Positions 45,101 through 57,336 of a stretch of DNA of 64,000 bases are shown in pieces (the stretch's first letter is position 1; each line of letters begins with the position of its first letter). A program made the position numbers and the translations under genes. This stretch comes from Amphiura filiformis (Eukaryota; Echinodermata; Ophiuroidea; Amphilepidida; Amphiuridae). Below the pieces are notes generated by a model. It had not been told where the DNA came from. It made no database searches and worked only from the letters and a program-made list of their open reading frames with translations. The stretch covers positions 6,867,432 to 6,931,431 of the forward strand of contig NC_092629.1 in the NCBI RefSeq assembly GCF_039555335.1, given 5' to 3'.

Positions 45101-46390
45101 GGAGTTGACATGGCAATTGGGAGGCTTGGTCAAGCACATTGTCATAGAGGTCAGAGCATGCTATGATAACATCTCTGATCAATTCATGAAAGTTGGAGAT
45201 TTAGGAAGCTGCTGGTGGGAATATTGCCATGGAATTATCATTTTTGAAGGAACATTAATGTTGAAAATGGGTTCTATCAATTTTTCACCATGTGGTGGTC
45301 AAGTTTGGACAAAACAAGAAATGGTAAGTGAAACATATTTGGGAGAAAATTACAGCTGTACATTGAAGGTGGCATGTTGTGGTAGTCCATTGGGAATGTA
45401 AATTAGTATGATGTTCCGTGTATAGCCATTGCCTAGTATTGTGTTCATTGTTGTATTGTATTCTCCAGCTGTTGGCAAGAAGACTTTTAACATAAAATTA
45501 CTGGTGTCGTTTCCCAGGCCTGATGTAGGCCTATGCGTCGGAAATACAACCAATACAAGATAAGACAGAACAGGCTTTTCCATACAGTGAACAATAAACA
45601 AGAAATGGAATCCAATGTTAACATCGGGGTTAACATATATCTGCACAAGCTACTGATAGCCTATCTTTAGTATTGATGCTTTCAGCCTTTAAAATGATAG
45701 CAAGAAATGGAAATCGCCCCAAGCAAAGGAAAGATTTTAATCGTGAAATTGATCGCCACATCTTATGGATTCACATTATCCTCCAGCAGAAATGTCAAAC
45801 TGTCAATTACAACGTCTACTAGTGGACTGGTTTTGAAATCCTCTCTCATCAAACTAATCAAGACTGTAAACTAAAATGTTATCGAAAAAATCAAAAGAAG
45901 AAATACTAAATATTGCTTAGTTTCAATGATGCTTACCGATCGAGTCGCCTTGATGGTGTATTTCCGATCATTTTGCAACGTGGTTGAAAAATATTTCCAA
46001 GACGCGAGTATCGCCATTATGCATGGCCCGGTAACCTGGATAAAATTTAACACAATCTATCGTCCAATCCTAGTTCACCTGAGTGATCAAGTGGTTTGCC
46101 GAATGAAACCGAATGAACGGTATCGGTGTCGGTCGGAACAAGGATTGTTACTTGTAAACAAATCATTTCGCCGGCACGTTTCAAGAAATTAAATTTACGA
46201 TCTTTTGATAATTAGTTAGGGATCGTTTTATTTTAACCTCTGGCATGAGAGATTGAAAATGTGGGTTAAAGATAAGCCACTCTGTGTTCTCATTTTGCAA
46301 CCAAAATAGGCTTCTCATAAAGCTTAAATTTGCGGGACATTATGCTGGCCATCCATGGATTTGAAACATGGCGGATATACCAAGCACCCT
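42136..46390. other. 4.2 kb without a recognisable gene
   Basis: AT-rich DNA with a GC-richer patch at 43905-44020 containing repeated GTCGAGTGTCGG and GTTGGACATG words. ORFs at 44119-44370, 44795-45401 and 45926-46192 overlap open frames on both strands and match nothing I know; I cannot exclude an unfamiliar exon. Confidence 0.35.
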
Positions 46391-46392
46391 CA

Positions 46393-46450
46393 CGTGTCTG
46401 ACGGTGTCTCTATCAAACAGAACAATTAGATAGAGACACCGTCAGACACG
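46393..46450. repeat. Perfect 21-bp inverted repeat with 16-nt loop
   Basis: CGTGTCTGACGGTGTCTCTA plus T at 46393-46413 and its exact reverse complement at 46430-46450; the loop is CAAACAGAACAATTAG. Neither arm recurs elsewhere that I noticed. Confidence 0.85.
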
Positions 46451-47095
46451 CACCATATATCCGCGACCATGACCCAAAAAGTTGGTGAACTGCAGCTAAT
46501 AATCTGTATCTACCGACTCAACCAAGAAGAAGAAGAAGAAGAAGGTGGAACAGCCAATTCTCAGCGAAAAAACAAATGGGATGAGGTGACCTATCGCAAG
46601 TGACGTCGTATAATAAAATGCAGACCAACAGTATGTTAAACAGCAGGGGAGGCATTATTGCTGGCAGGTCTATGGGCAGTCCAGTCTCTTGATTTAGTTT
46701 TTCAAATTCGAACATAGAGCATGGGGATACTCTACTCACTCTAGCTCTAGCTTTTGTATTACGGTATTTAAAAACGTACTAATGCTAATTATTTGGTATT
46801 GCGCCAAATGCTGTTATGTTTAAAATGACTTACATTGAAATGCACACAACTCAGTACAGGTGGTACGTTTATTTGCGTTGGCTGATATTGGATCAGGGGC
46901 TATCTTTTACAATACCCTACCATTTTGTACACAGTATAATGTGTATGGGTCGTTCATAAAAGACCCCCATTGAAAATCTACAGTGGTAGGGTATTCTAAA
47001 AGAAATCCGGATCAGGTGTTGCATAAATTTGTACTTTGCTTTGCACAAACTTTCAGTCATTGCTAATTGGTCACACAATGGTGGTTGCTCGAGAA

Positions 47096-47518
47096 GTCTA
47101 GCTACAAATTTGCTTATCATTGAGCTTCACATTCAAGGCTACATGTAACGGTAAGTGTAATACTCGACCGTTGCATTTATCTATTTGGATACAAGCATGA
47201 CGCATGACGCCATGTAAAGCAATGGAAGTTCAGAAGTAAACACAGTCGATTACGACTGGCGACTGCATCAAAAATATTGCTAAAATTGCACTTCAACAAA
47301 ATTTTGGACTGTTCAAAATAGGCAATCTTTGCTCAAAAGATACAGTTGACTCATCAAAATAACTTTCATCCAAATTTCACCATTATCAGAATAAATAACA
47401 TCCGTTGCAAAAAATTTCACAGTTAGCGCTGACACTGACCAACTGCAAAATGATAGCAACGACCGTACTCTAGCATTTATGCATTTCATGTGCAAATTTG
47501 AAATAGAGTTCTTGGGTA
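47096..47518. mobile_element. TTGCTCGAGAACTCTAGC-family MITE, older copy
   Basis: Left TTGCTCGAGAAGTCTAGC, right AAATAGAGTTCTTGGGTAA. Interior AAAGCAATGGAAGTTCAGAA and AGATACAGTTGACTCATCAA match 60865-61268. Flanking 8-mers agree only partly, in keeping with greater age. Confidence 0.72.
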
Positions 47519-47519
47519 A

Positions 47520-49071
47520 ATTGGTGATGGTGCCTACATGTACTGTCTATTCTGTCAGTCCATGGTAAGTCTGACAAATCCTAGTAATTCCACCATGGTC
47601 AGTCAGCTGGTACATACCGTACATCAAATCTATGTATCTGGTAAGGCTCATCGAAATGTCAAAAGCCGAAACTCACATGCGATGGGTGTAGCCAGTCGGA
47701 CCGTTTTGTCATTGTCTAGTGCAAATCTATGCCCCAAATGTATGGAATTGCACTTACAGCCACTTACTTTTGGGATGTTTTGTGCACTCAACTTTAATAT
47801 GGTTCATGTAGGGGGATTAATCATAAAAGTTCCTTCACATGGAAATTGTTTTAAAGGTGATTATAAAGAAAGGTCAAACACATCTGGCTGGCAAATATTA
47901 TGGGCAAATGTGTACACTATGTGACCCAATTGACATGCAGCCTCATCCCCCACTTTGCATAACGTAGGCTGTAGAGTAAAATTATGATGAGCCTAGTTTA
48001 AAGTGTTTGAAAATAAATTGTAGTACACTTTAAAATAGTTTAAACACATCACACCAAGTGAGATTGATTTTGTCATCCTAACAATACAGAAATAGCCTTT
48101 TATAATAGCCCAACTCTTAGAAATATGGATGTTTTAAAACATCAAGTTTACACAACGAGAAGATTATCATTAGGCCTTAAATGGAGACAAGTTCGGAAGT
48201 CAAGCAGTGTTATTGATTACTGTCCTATGATCCAAACCACAATTCCACTAACACCCATAATGACAGTTGAGTCGGCCATTGTGTGTGTTTTGTTGCATTG
48301 TATTGTATCAATTTCCGATAGTGACACAGTTATTCAACACCCATCTAAACCATCATTGCTTATTGATTGCATTCACTCTTATTATGATAATGCAAGAAAT
48401 GTAAAGCACTATCAAATTGAAAGTTCCTAAGCAATCTGTATTACATGTACTGCATGTGTTTTAATGCAAAATTGAATTTACGGAAAAGTTTTGTCATTCT
48501 GGATAAACCCCTATATTGGAATTGGAATTAATTTGAAGATATTATTTTGTGCAAGGTATGTTTTGATAAATTATTAACGTTTTGATATTAAAAAATGATA
48601 TTATTACTTAAAAAACACCTACACGTTGATACCATTATACAGTGTACATGTGCCTTAAAGATTTACCTAATGGTGCATAGGGAGCTTCCTTGACATTGCA
48701 ACTGGAATTTTAGGCCTGCACAAACTAAACATGCCCTTCCGTAAAATCCCACCACGCACCAGCAAATAAGGGCACAGACCCTTAATTCGTATTGGGATTT
48801 TCAGAGGAGGGAGCTCTCTATATTTGTACACATATAACCAAAGAGCCAAGGTGTGTACTAAGTACTAGGCTACTGTATAATTTAGTTAACATGTATGGAG
48901 TACCAAGTTACAATTCAAGCAGTTGTAAAGCAAACATATTTGTATTGCGTTACTGCATCAATTGTGTTTACTATGTCAGACAATTCTGAATGGCTATGTC
49001 AACTCCTGTGTCAACTTTAAAGTATGGCTACTTCTCTTGACATGGGATGGAGTTAGTGACTTGCTATGTCC
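47520..49071. other. Non-coding or unrecognised sequence
   Basis: Two ORFs of 128 and 101 codons (47538-47924, 48125-48430, plus strand) are longer than most chance ORFs here but show no domain and no convincing splice partners. Confidence 0.35.
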
Positions 49072-49331
49072 ACAGGGTTTTGCCAAACATAAATTTTAGC
49101 CCAACTCACGGGTCAAATAATCAAGCAGTTTATTACCCACACAATTTTTCTCTTAATCATTGGATTCTATGGGACAGAAAACTACCGGAAGTCACAGGAG
49201 CCAATGTTGAAAAGTCACCCAATTTTTTTCATCATCATTGGTTTCTATGGGATAGGAAATTGTCCAAAGTCACAGGGAAAATCTTCAAAAGTCGCCCAAT
49301 TGAGCTACCAAATCACGGGTTTGGCAACCCT
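49072..49331. mobile_element. Inverted-repeat element with internal duplication (CAGGGTTTTGCCAAAC ends)
   Basis: CAGGGTTTTGCCAAAC and GTTTGGCAACCCTG form the ends. Inside, ATTGGATTCTATGGGACAGA and ATTGGTTTCTATGGGATAGG start two tandem copies of about 80 bp. Confidence 0.6.
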
Positions 49332-50201
49332 GACTACCCACACAGAAATGTTTCTCAAAGCATGTTCTGTAAAAGTGACATTTTTGTGGTACTCATTTTG
49401 TGCGAATTTTAAACTCCTCGGAGCAGTTTTGCTGTTTCTTGTTTGCGATTACAAACAGGTAAAAATATATTTTCAGGGGATTTTAAATTTGTGGTTCTGA
49501 AATTAGCGCGAAATAAAAAAAAATTCCCGCTATAAAGTGATCTAGTTTGAAAATAAAAAATAAAATCCTTTCAAACTTGCTCAGTATGGCTGTGCTTAGC
49601 GTGAGTCATCTTATAGGGGGAACCAACCTTGGGGGTACCAACCATGGGGGCACCAGGCCTAATTGGAGAGGTACAAGCCATTTTGCAGCAATTTTCCTAC
49701 ATTTTTAAATAAATCAGTACAGGAAATTGAAATGGAAGATATGCATTATGGGAAGTGTGAGATTTCTTCTCTGGCTTTACAGTATGTATATAATACACCT
49801 CTGCAGAGATTTAACTTTTCTGGATTTTGCCAGAATTTTGGATCTGGGGCCATAAATAAAACAATTCTAAATGTTGAAAAAAGGAAACGAAACTTAATGG
49901 GGTGCGGGGAATGTGATAGCCTATACCCCAGAGTCAGACCATAGACTCTTCAGAATCTATGCCCAGACAAGCTCATGTTTAATTTGTCGGCAATTTTCAG
50001 GATTTGTACCAAGGCTGTGTTTTTAAATAAAGTTCTGGTTTTCTTGTATTTTTCAGGTTGTATAATGTAGCCATGGCAGTGATCAAGATGAAACCAGTAG
50101 GAGTTATGTGAATGCATCCCAGTTTTATTTTCATTGAATTTGGAATTACATGTACTATGTGAGGTGATGATATTCTAACTTGGATCTTCTTGGAACAATG
50201 T

Positions 50202-50480
50202 AGACAAACATGGGCTTATGATGATCGCCCTCAAAACTCAGCAACAAAATGGGGTTGGCAAACACACAGGCAGCCCCAAGACCAACCCAAGAACTAGTAG
50301 ACATCCACGTCAGATACCTCAACCAATCAAGTCATGGACTAACAAACCGGTGCGGATTAATACGGGTAAAGCGCGAGGTGAGAATGGTATCATTACGTCA
50401 CCACGTATGCTGACACCGGGGAAGGCTACGACTGTGCCAGTGAAGAATGTTGGAGGAGAGTGGGCCCTTAAAGAATGTGA
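50202..50480 (+). CDS. Possible orphan exon, unknown basic protein
   Basis: An open segment between a plausible acceptor (GGAACAATGTAG) and donor (GAG|GTAAGT at 50481). It encodes a basic, Pro/Thr/Lys-rich stretch including QNGVGKHTGSPKTNPRTSR, SPRMLTPGKATTVPVKNVGG and EWALKECE. GC content and codon mix (CCACGTATGCTGACACCGGG) stand out from the AT-rich surroundings. I do not recognise the family and found no confident partner exons. SP and TP motifs suggest a disordered region. Confidence 0.4.
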
Positions 50481-51614
50481 GGTAAGTCGTAGACTGTGTA
50501 TGCGGACTGCACTGCATGTTTTTTACAATCCAATTGTTTCTTAGGTCAACTGGTTCAAGGTTACCATGTACTGAACCATGATCAAAATGATTGCATCACA
50601 ACACAAACCTAATAATGTATTCTAACAACAGGTGTGCAAACTAGGCTTGAACCAGTAACCAAGGAATGATACTATGGCAGTGAATACTGTGCACAAGAAG
50701 TTAAGATTCTTGTTAATCTTGTGGCAATTTAACTTTCAAGTTATGGAAGGGGTAGAACAAGACTAGCTAACTCATTCCCTAATTCATTCTTCAAACATGA
50801 ATAGAACATTTTCAATCCTGCCCTATTATACATGTACCCTCTTTGTATGATTAGACCGAACACATACTTTTAAACCAATAATAATTCTGGGGAGACACCG
50901 CGCATCGCTCGCAGGACACGCCATGGCCGTCCGTGTTCAGTATATGAAGAAAAGTTATGGCGACTTACCAATATTGCCGGCATACCTTACCAATCTCCAA
51001 TTCCATGTAAAAAGTTTTCTACAACACTGCAACTCTTTATAAATACCAAGGCTACATGTATTTCACGCTATCAGACCAAACTACAGCCTCCTTCCTGTTC
51101 ATTCAAACATTTCGACTCAAGAAAAGTTGATGGCGTCCAATGTCTGCGAATCGATCCAGGTCAATGAGAGCACCTCTGTGTGATTCCTCCATTGCACAGG
51201 GGACCTATGACGTCACCTACAACAACTTCATACAAAACGTTTATTGGTTGACCATTGAAAAAATATAGAATTTGGTTTTCATACTAGTCTTTTTTTTGTG
51301 GCTGTAAATGTTGTCTTTGTAAATGCCTCCACCAACATTATGTTTCCTGGGGGGTGCTTCACTAAACTTTTAACAAGGGTTGAAATTTTCTTTTGGGGGA
51401 TTGAAGTAGCTAACCAATTTATTTGGGGGTCAACCCCTAACCCACTGCAAAGACTACACTGAATAAATAATCTTGGGGTTTGTTACAGAAAAACATTATA
51501 AAGTGTCGTCATAACTTTACGGGTTACTTATGCTGCAAATTACAATGAAAAACCACCTCAAGAGAAAACACCCCTAACCCCCACAAATAGTGTAAAATTG
51601 AAAATGGACCCAGT

Positions 51615-51989
51615 ACCGTAACCACTCGGGTATAAGCCCACCCCCCTAGATGGCAGATTTCACTTCAAAAATGGGGGTGGGCTTATAACCGGCTAGTGCT
51701 TGAATTTAAAAATAAGAACGATCATCCCCTATTTGTATGCCCAATGTACCAGTAATTTCTATCATCTGTCAATTTCTTAAAATTATAAGTGTGGAATGTT
51801 AATTTTCAACTGATATTTTTTTATATTTCTCCTTAAATATGAGAGCAAAGCATTGATTTGACTTAAGAACTTGGCCAAAATTTAGTACTGGGCTTATACC
51901 TGAGTGCACCCTTGTTCCCAGAATGTTTTGAAAAATAGGGGGGGTGGGCTTATAGCCGAAGGTGGGCTTATACCCGGGTGGTTACGGTA
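51615..51989. mobile_element. 375-bp inverted-repeat element (TACCGTAACCACTCGGGTAT)
   Basis: TACCGTAACCACTCGGGTAT left and ATACCCGGGTGGTTACGGTA right, each continued by AAGCCCACCC / GGGTGGGCTT and echoed internally (GGGGTGGGCTTATAACCGG). Confidence 0.75.
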
Positions 51990-52108
51990 ATTACAAAATT
52001 TTGTCTTTATTTTGGGCAAAAATTGTGTAAAATTGAAAATTGGTCTGGTGAACATAAAATTTTACCTTAATTTTGGGCTAAAATAATATAATTGATTCTC
52101 TCCATGAT

Positions 52109-52715
52109 CACAATGGTCACTGGATATTCATCAAGGGATTTGCCCCATGGTCACCGGGCATGGTCACTGAACTGGACTTTCATTAGAAGATTTGCTCCAT
52201 GGTCAAAGGGAAGGAATGGTCACTGGACTTTCATCAGAGGATTTGCAACATGGTCACTGAGATGGAATGGTCACCAGAGTGAATCAATCACAAGATTTAC
52301 CCCATGGTCACTGAGAACTAGACTTTCATCAAAGGATTTGCACACAGTGTTCGAAATAAGCACTTATCCTCTTGTCCTCTTGTCCAAAAATCACTGGGGA
52401 CAACCATATTGAGATATGTACTTATCCTCTGGACAACCACTATATTTTACCTCTTAAATATGACACATTTTGGGGACAACCAAAATGTTTTGAGGACAAG
52501 CAGAATTTATACTTTGGTTATCCTCAGGACAACCTCCATATTTTCCTTATTTCGGACACTGTTTGCACACCATGGTCAGTGATAAGGAATGGTCACTGGA
52601 CATTCATCAGAGGATTTGCCCCATGGTCACAATCACTGGGAAGGAGAGGTCAATGGTGTTTCCCAATCTATATGCACCACCCACCATGGTCACCATGATC
52701 ACAGAGTGGAAAGAA
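52109..52715 (+). repeat. Minisatellite (ATGGTCACTGGAC...GGATTTGCCCC), split by a MITE
   Basis: At least seven irregular units of 40-60 bp carry GGTCACTGGACTTTCATCAG, AGGATTTGCCCCATGGTCAC or variants, at 52109-52344 and 52570-52715. The element at 52345-52561 interrupts it. Long ORFs in this interval arise from the repeat and differ in frame between units. Confidence 0.75.
52345..52561. mobile_element. 217-bp hAT-like MITE, exact 8-bp duplication, second copy
   Basis: CAGTGTTCGAAATAAG and CTTATTTCGGACACTG ends; TTTGCACA flanks both sides (52337-52344, 52562-52569). Same family as 21310-21527, opposite orientation. Confidence 0.88.
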
Positions 52716-53486
52716 GGCTAATAAAAATTCCTATAAAAAGGAATGGGGCACCCAATGGGAGCTTTGATATGATGTGCTGAAATGTAACCGTTAGGATAAA
52801 ATTTTCTTCTTTGAAACAAACAGATTGGTTTAGCCTCTAATCAGAAGCTGCACTGAGTGATTATTTGAACCTTTTGTTTTCAGAAATTTTCTGGAAATCG
52901 AAAGTATGGATTCAAAATTTCTGACAATCACAATTCATTTGTTGGCTGGTGTCCAAATACTGTTTTCTGTAACTGGTTCTCGTGGTTTTTTTAAGTGACC
53001 ATGACTCATAAACACTTATTACCTAATGTGTATTTAATTGATTTCTTATAAATTTATTAGATGTGGATAAACTGTTGTTAATGAATGTTAATATCTCAAT
53101 ATTGATTACTCCTTCATCTTGCCTTGCACTAATTACAATGACAGAATTATGCTGTCAATATTACTTGAAGGGTATTAGATAGCCAATTTGATTACTTCAC
53201 AATACATTCTATCTATCTCAATTGGGGGAAAGGTTTGTTGTGTTAACAGTTACCCCTTTACCCAATATACAATATTACACAAAACTCAAGCGACAAAGAG
53301 TTATGTAAGTTCTTGCAAACAAATTTAAAGAAAAACTGGATTGATTGATAAGGAGTGCACTTTTTTACTGAGAACTTACAAGTCATTTTGCATCATATTC
53401 ATTGATTCTTTTACATTACAAATCTATATCTCTATGTACAGTGTTCATGATGCATGACTAGATTAGATAAACACCTACAAAGGCAT

Positions 53487-53674
53487 TGGGCTGTTGCATT
53501 TGAAATCCATACACCCCCTATGGAAAACATGACCTTAATCTTCCACACAGGGGGCGTCAATTTCAAATGGGTTACCTGAATGGATGACTCCATTGGAAAT
53601 CTATACCCCCTGTGTGGGAGATAAAGATCATGTCTAGCAAAGTGGGTGGATGGATTTCAGGTGGAATAGCCCAT
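53487..53674. mobile_element. Family A MITE, full copy
   Basis: TTGGGCTGTTGCATTTGAAA left, GGATTTCAGGTGGAATAGCC right, both inner blocks present (CACACAGGGGGCGTC, CCCCTGTGTGGGAGAT). Confidence 0.8.
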
Positions 53675-54040
53675 TGCTATTCTTGAATAAGATATGCAAG
53701 AAGTGTTGGTACCGGGGTGTTACCGGTAACCTTCAAGAGGAACTTGGAAGCCCCAATGACTATTGATTTTGTAGAAACTTATGCGTAATAAAGGGCAATA
53801 ATATGTCATAATTTGATTTTTTTAATGATCCTTTTGAGCAATTGCATTGATTTTCAGTAGATTTGTTAATACCTGCATGCATTTGTACTATTTCCAATTA
53901 TGTACCGTGGTATTCATGTTTACCATTGGTCCACTATACATGTGATATTGACATGTGTAAAGTTGAGACTTTATGGATTGTAAAAAAAATCTGGGGGTTT
54001 TGGGTGAGAGATGGACGTTTTGACTAAATAAATGGGAAGG

Positions 54041-54398
54041 GCCAGGGGGTTGTACTCAGTACAAATGACCATATGGGGGATGTGCCAAAAACATGGGCCT
54101 TCTGGTATATCAATGACCCTCTTCTTCTAGGCCAAATGAATGAGTCCTTTTTCTAAATTTTCTAAATTTTTTAAGGAAAATTTTGCCTCAATCTAACCAA
54201 TTTTTTTCCAATTTTGCCAAAATTTTGAGGAAAATTTGTAAAAACTAAGATAATTTTAGCTATATTCGGCTGAAAAGTTTGGACTTTCTTGTATCAATGG
54301 ATCCAGATTTCTTGAAAAATTGGTATATTGATGAGTCCATTGGCAAATTCTCAGTGGCACACCCTACCAAAAATCAAACTTGAGGTCCCCACCGGGGA
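54041..54398. mobile_element. GTACTCA-ended inverted-repeat element, copy 2
   Basis: GCCAGGGGGTTGTACTCAGT left; CAAACTTGAGGTCCCCACCG right. GACCATATGGGGGATGTGCC and CTTCTGGTATATCAATGACC match the inverse of 40773-41145. Confidence 0.65.
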
Positions 54399-55254
54399 AG
54401 GGACAGCTGTGAGAACATATTCGACAAAAACAGCTCCACAGAAGCCTAGAGTGTTGGCTTTGAAAAATTCAAAGCAGTGCTGAATGGTAAAATGCTATTG
54501 AAGTTGAAAAAAGGCCTTTGAGTGACAGATATCCAAAAAGAAGTGCAAATCAGTTGGTTTAAAAAAAATATGGGTGACAGTGATGTTGTAAGGGGGTCTT
54601 TAACAGTCCAACATTTTCATCATCTCCACTCCCAAAGCCTGGGGGTACATGTATCTTGATTTAACATTGGATGAATTGCTCATTCACTGATTTCAGTTCA
54701 CATTCTATGTGCATTGGTGCACATCAGAGCTCTTGGAAAGAGTTAAATTTTATTGACTCAGAAATGAAGGTTTATTGATTTTGGAATAAGTTCAAATTGA
54801 TATCATGATATGTTGGTCATTTTGCTGCCAGATTTCAGTAAAAGCACTAGCTGAGAAAGGAAGTTCTAAATGATATCAAAATCAAGTGTCAAAAGCTACC
54901 CAGTTTTGATGTGAATAATGACAATTTGGAACGGACATATACCACATCTTCCTAGTCCGAGACGGAGGTCTTTTGTACAAGCCATCTCACCAGACAAGGT
55001 TAGTGTATGCTGTGTGTGGCCTTTTGTCTCAAAACATAGGTGCCTGCCTTCATCATGATGGGGGAACCAGGGGGGACACTTACCTGTGCTTGGGGATCCA
55101 GGATCCCTAACTTTCATGCATAAGGTCGCACCCCAAAATTTAACTTTTCGTGTAATAAAGAGCATATGGACCACTTCCTGGGCCCCCAAGTTTTAGTATT
55201 ACCCATGGGGAAGGGGTAACAGCCCATTAGTTCAAAGGGTTTACAGTCTGAAAA

Positions 55255-55445
55255 GGGTTCAAGTTAGGGTTTAGGCATTTTAGGGTAGGATTAGGGTTGG
55301 GATAGAGTTAGGATTAGCATTAGGGTTAGTGTTAGGAATAGAGTTAGGCCAGAGTTAGTTAAAGTCAAGGTTATGTTTACATTTGTAGGATTAGGGTTTG
55401 GGTGATAGGTTACAGTTACGGTGAAGTTTAGAGTAAGGAATAAGG
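55255..55445 (+). repeat. Degenerate telomere-like (TTAGGG)n tract
   Basis: About 190 bp dominated by TTAGGGTT, ATTAGGG, GAGTTAGG and TAGGATTAGG words, many imperfect. TTAGGG is the usual animal telomere repeat. Shorter CCCTAACC words occur near 26640 and GGGTTAGGGTTAG at 664. Confidence 0.75.
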
Positions 55446-57257
55446 ATTAAGGTTTACAACTAAGCTATACTTTGATCAGCTCATAATTGGCAGGAATTGT
55501 TAGGCTTTTATCACTACGCCGAAAAGTAGACCAGCGTTAAGCCGTTAAGTTAAGAGTTATATAGTTGACCTGTATGGTCTATATTTTGCGTGTTTTAAAA
55601 ATAAAGTAGACAAAGTATACGTCTACAATTGATAATTTGTGATACTTTTGGTGACATGTCACCAGAGAATTATTGAAATTTATTGATATCAATCTGTGAT
55701 GCTATAAGGCCCGCCTATTACGAGCTTATCAAAGTATATTTGGTTTTCAGAATAATGACCCTTTGGATTAATTGACCTGTAACCATCATATGCACAGGCC
55801 AATATTAAACTTTTACAATATGGGATGCAGTACATCAAAGGGATGACTTTACGGCAAAGTGCTTTTCAAGTGTCCTAAAAAAAAATGACTAAAAATGGGA
55901 CAAAAATTTGGCAATTTTGGCTTTGCCCACTCACACAATAATCCTGGCTACTGTTTATAAGTGAAAAAGCATCCCAAATTCTTTTCCACTTTGGTTGAAA
56001 AAGCAACTGTGATTTTTTATATTTTTTGAGTCCGTTAGGAAAGGGCAAACCTTTTTTTAGGCCTAAACATAGATGAGAACTAATTAATGATTGTGGTCAG
56101 TGTGTGTGCAAAAAAAAATTGTAGTTAGTGGTCATGTGTGCAGTCATGAATCTTCAATAAATAGGCAATCGACACCTAAGATCTACATAGTTAAGCAGGA
56201 AGTGAGCAAGTTTGTTTGCCAATTTCTGTTTAATTGTTTAAATGTCAGAAATGATCTTGTTTGCTGTACCTATTTGCACCTGAGTGAAATACAAGATCTG
56301 AACAAACCATACTGAAGAATTGATGCTGAATGTATTAGGTGCAGATCCACAGGCTGGAAACTGGACCGTTTGTTAATTTTTAATTGAAAAGAGGGCTGAT
56401 TTTAACATGTTTACTGAAAAAAAGTTGACCTTAAATTGTCAATTTTCCTTCAATGTTTTTAACCTTCAATGTTTTTTACAGAAATTGTGGTATTTTTTGG
56501 ATTGGCATTTTTGGGGGGGCTGCAACCCCTGGCTTTGAGGTGCCATGTGTGACTGTGTTTAATACCAGTGAGTATTGTACAAATTAACATTTTAGCTTTG
56601 CAGTATAATGTACATTTGTATAAAATGAATGTGTTCATGCCCTGTGGATCATCACACACATGTTTTGAACTGCAGAATTTAACATATTTAGTTACAGTCC
56701 CATAAAAAGAAATAAAAAGATCTGTTCCACAATTTCAAAGAGGAGCTTCTATAAAAAAAACCAAAAAAAAAACCCCAAGGATATATTTTAAAATTATTGG
56801 TTGTTTTTTCCAAACCCTAAAGTTATATGATTACAACTCAAAAAATATTGACATTTGATTCACTGCAGTTAAAGGGGGTAACCCTATTGGTTTTGGATAT
56901 GGATTGTCTTTAAAATTACATAATAATATCAAATATCTCCCCTTTATGCTGCTTTGTGAAAAAACGAGAGCATTTTCAGCGTAAATGTGAATAAATAGCC
57001 AAATTTGCAATCCAATACCTTGTATCGTGAATTGCATTCTGGGTAGGCATGCAACAACAACAATTCCCGTTCGTATGACGAATGCTGACATGCTGCAATG
57101 CGGATATGCCCGGCCCGTATTGAACAGAAAATATTTGTTGTTTTTTTGTTTTTTCGTACCGTTTCAGAAAAAAAAGGAAACAAAATATATTTCCCCTTGC
57201 AATATGTACATTTCAAATTAATATAAAAAGTTTGGGTTAAAATGGAGAGGAAAAAAC
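55446..57257. other. AT-rich sequence without recognised genes
   Basis: No delimited element or coding signature; ORFs in 56091-57221 overlap on both strands. Confidence 0.35.
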
Positions 57258-57336
57258 CTTCCGATACGGGTTTTGAACCGGGTACCTCTTAGGTAAAAGA
57301 ACGGTAGCGCTAGCCAATTGAGCTATTTCACCAACT
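57258..57336 (-). repeat. tRNA-like sequence
   Basis: The minus strand reads GTGAAATAGCTCAATTGGCT (A box) and later CCGGTTCAAAACCCG (B box); the middle GTTCTTTTACCTAAGAGG resembles an anticodon arm, but stems are incomplete. Probably a tRNA pseudogene or SINE head. Confidence 0.5.

Noticed and set aside
45027..45401. 124-codon plus-strand ORF
   Set aside because: No domain recognised, no acceptor/donor pair in agreement with a gene, and the opposite strand is also open over part of it.
47538..47924. 128-codon plus-strand ORF
   Set aside because: Starts at the edge of a MITE, no recognisable motif, ordinary AT-rich composition.
52882..52993. Possible final exon after the 50.2-kb segment (TTTTCAG then KFSGNRKYGFKISDNHNSF and a stop)
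   Set aside because: Phase fits, but one acceptor and 37 residues with no family match in AT-rich DNA are too weak.
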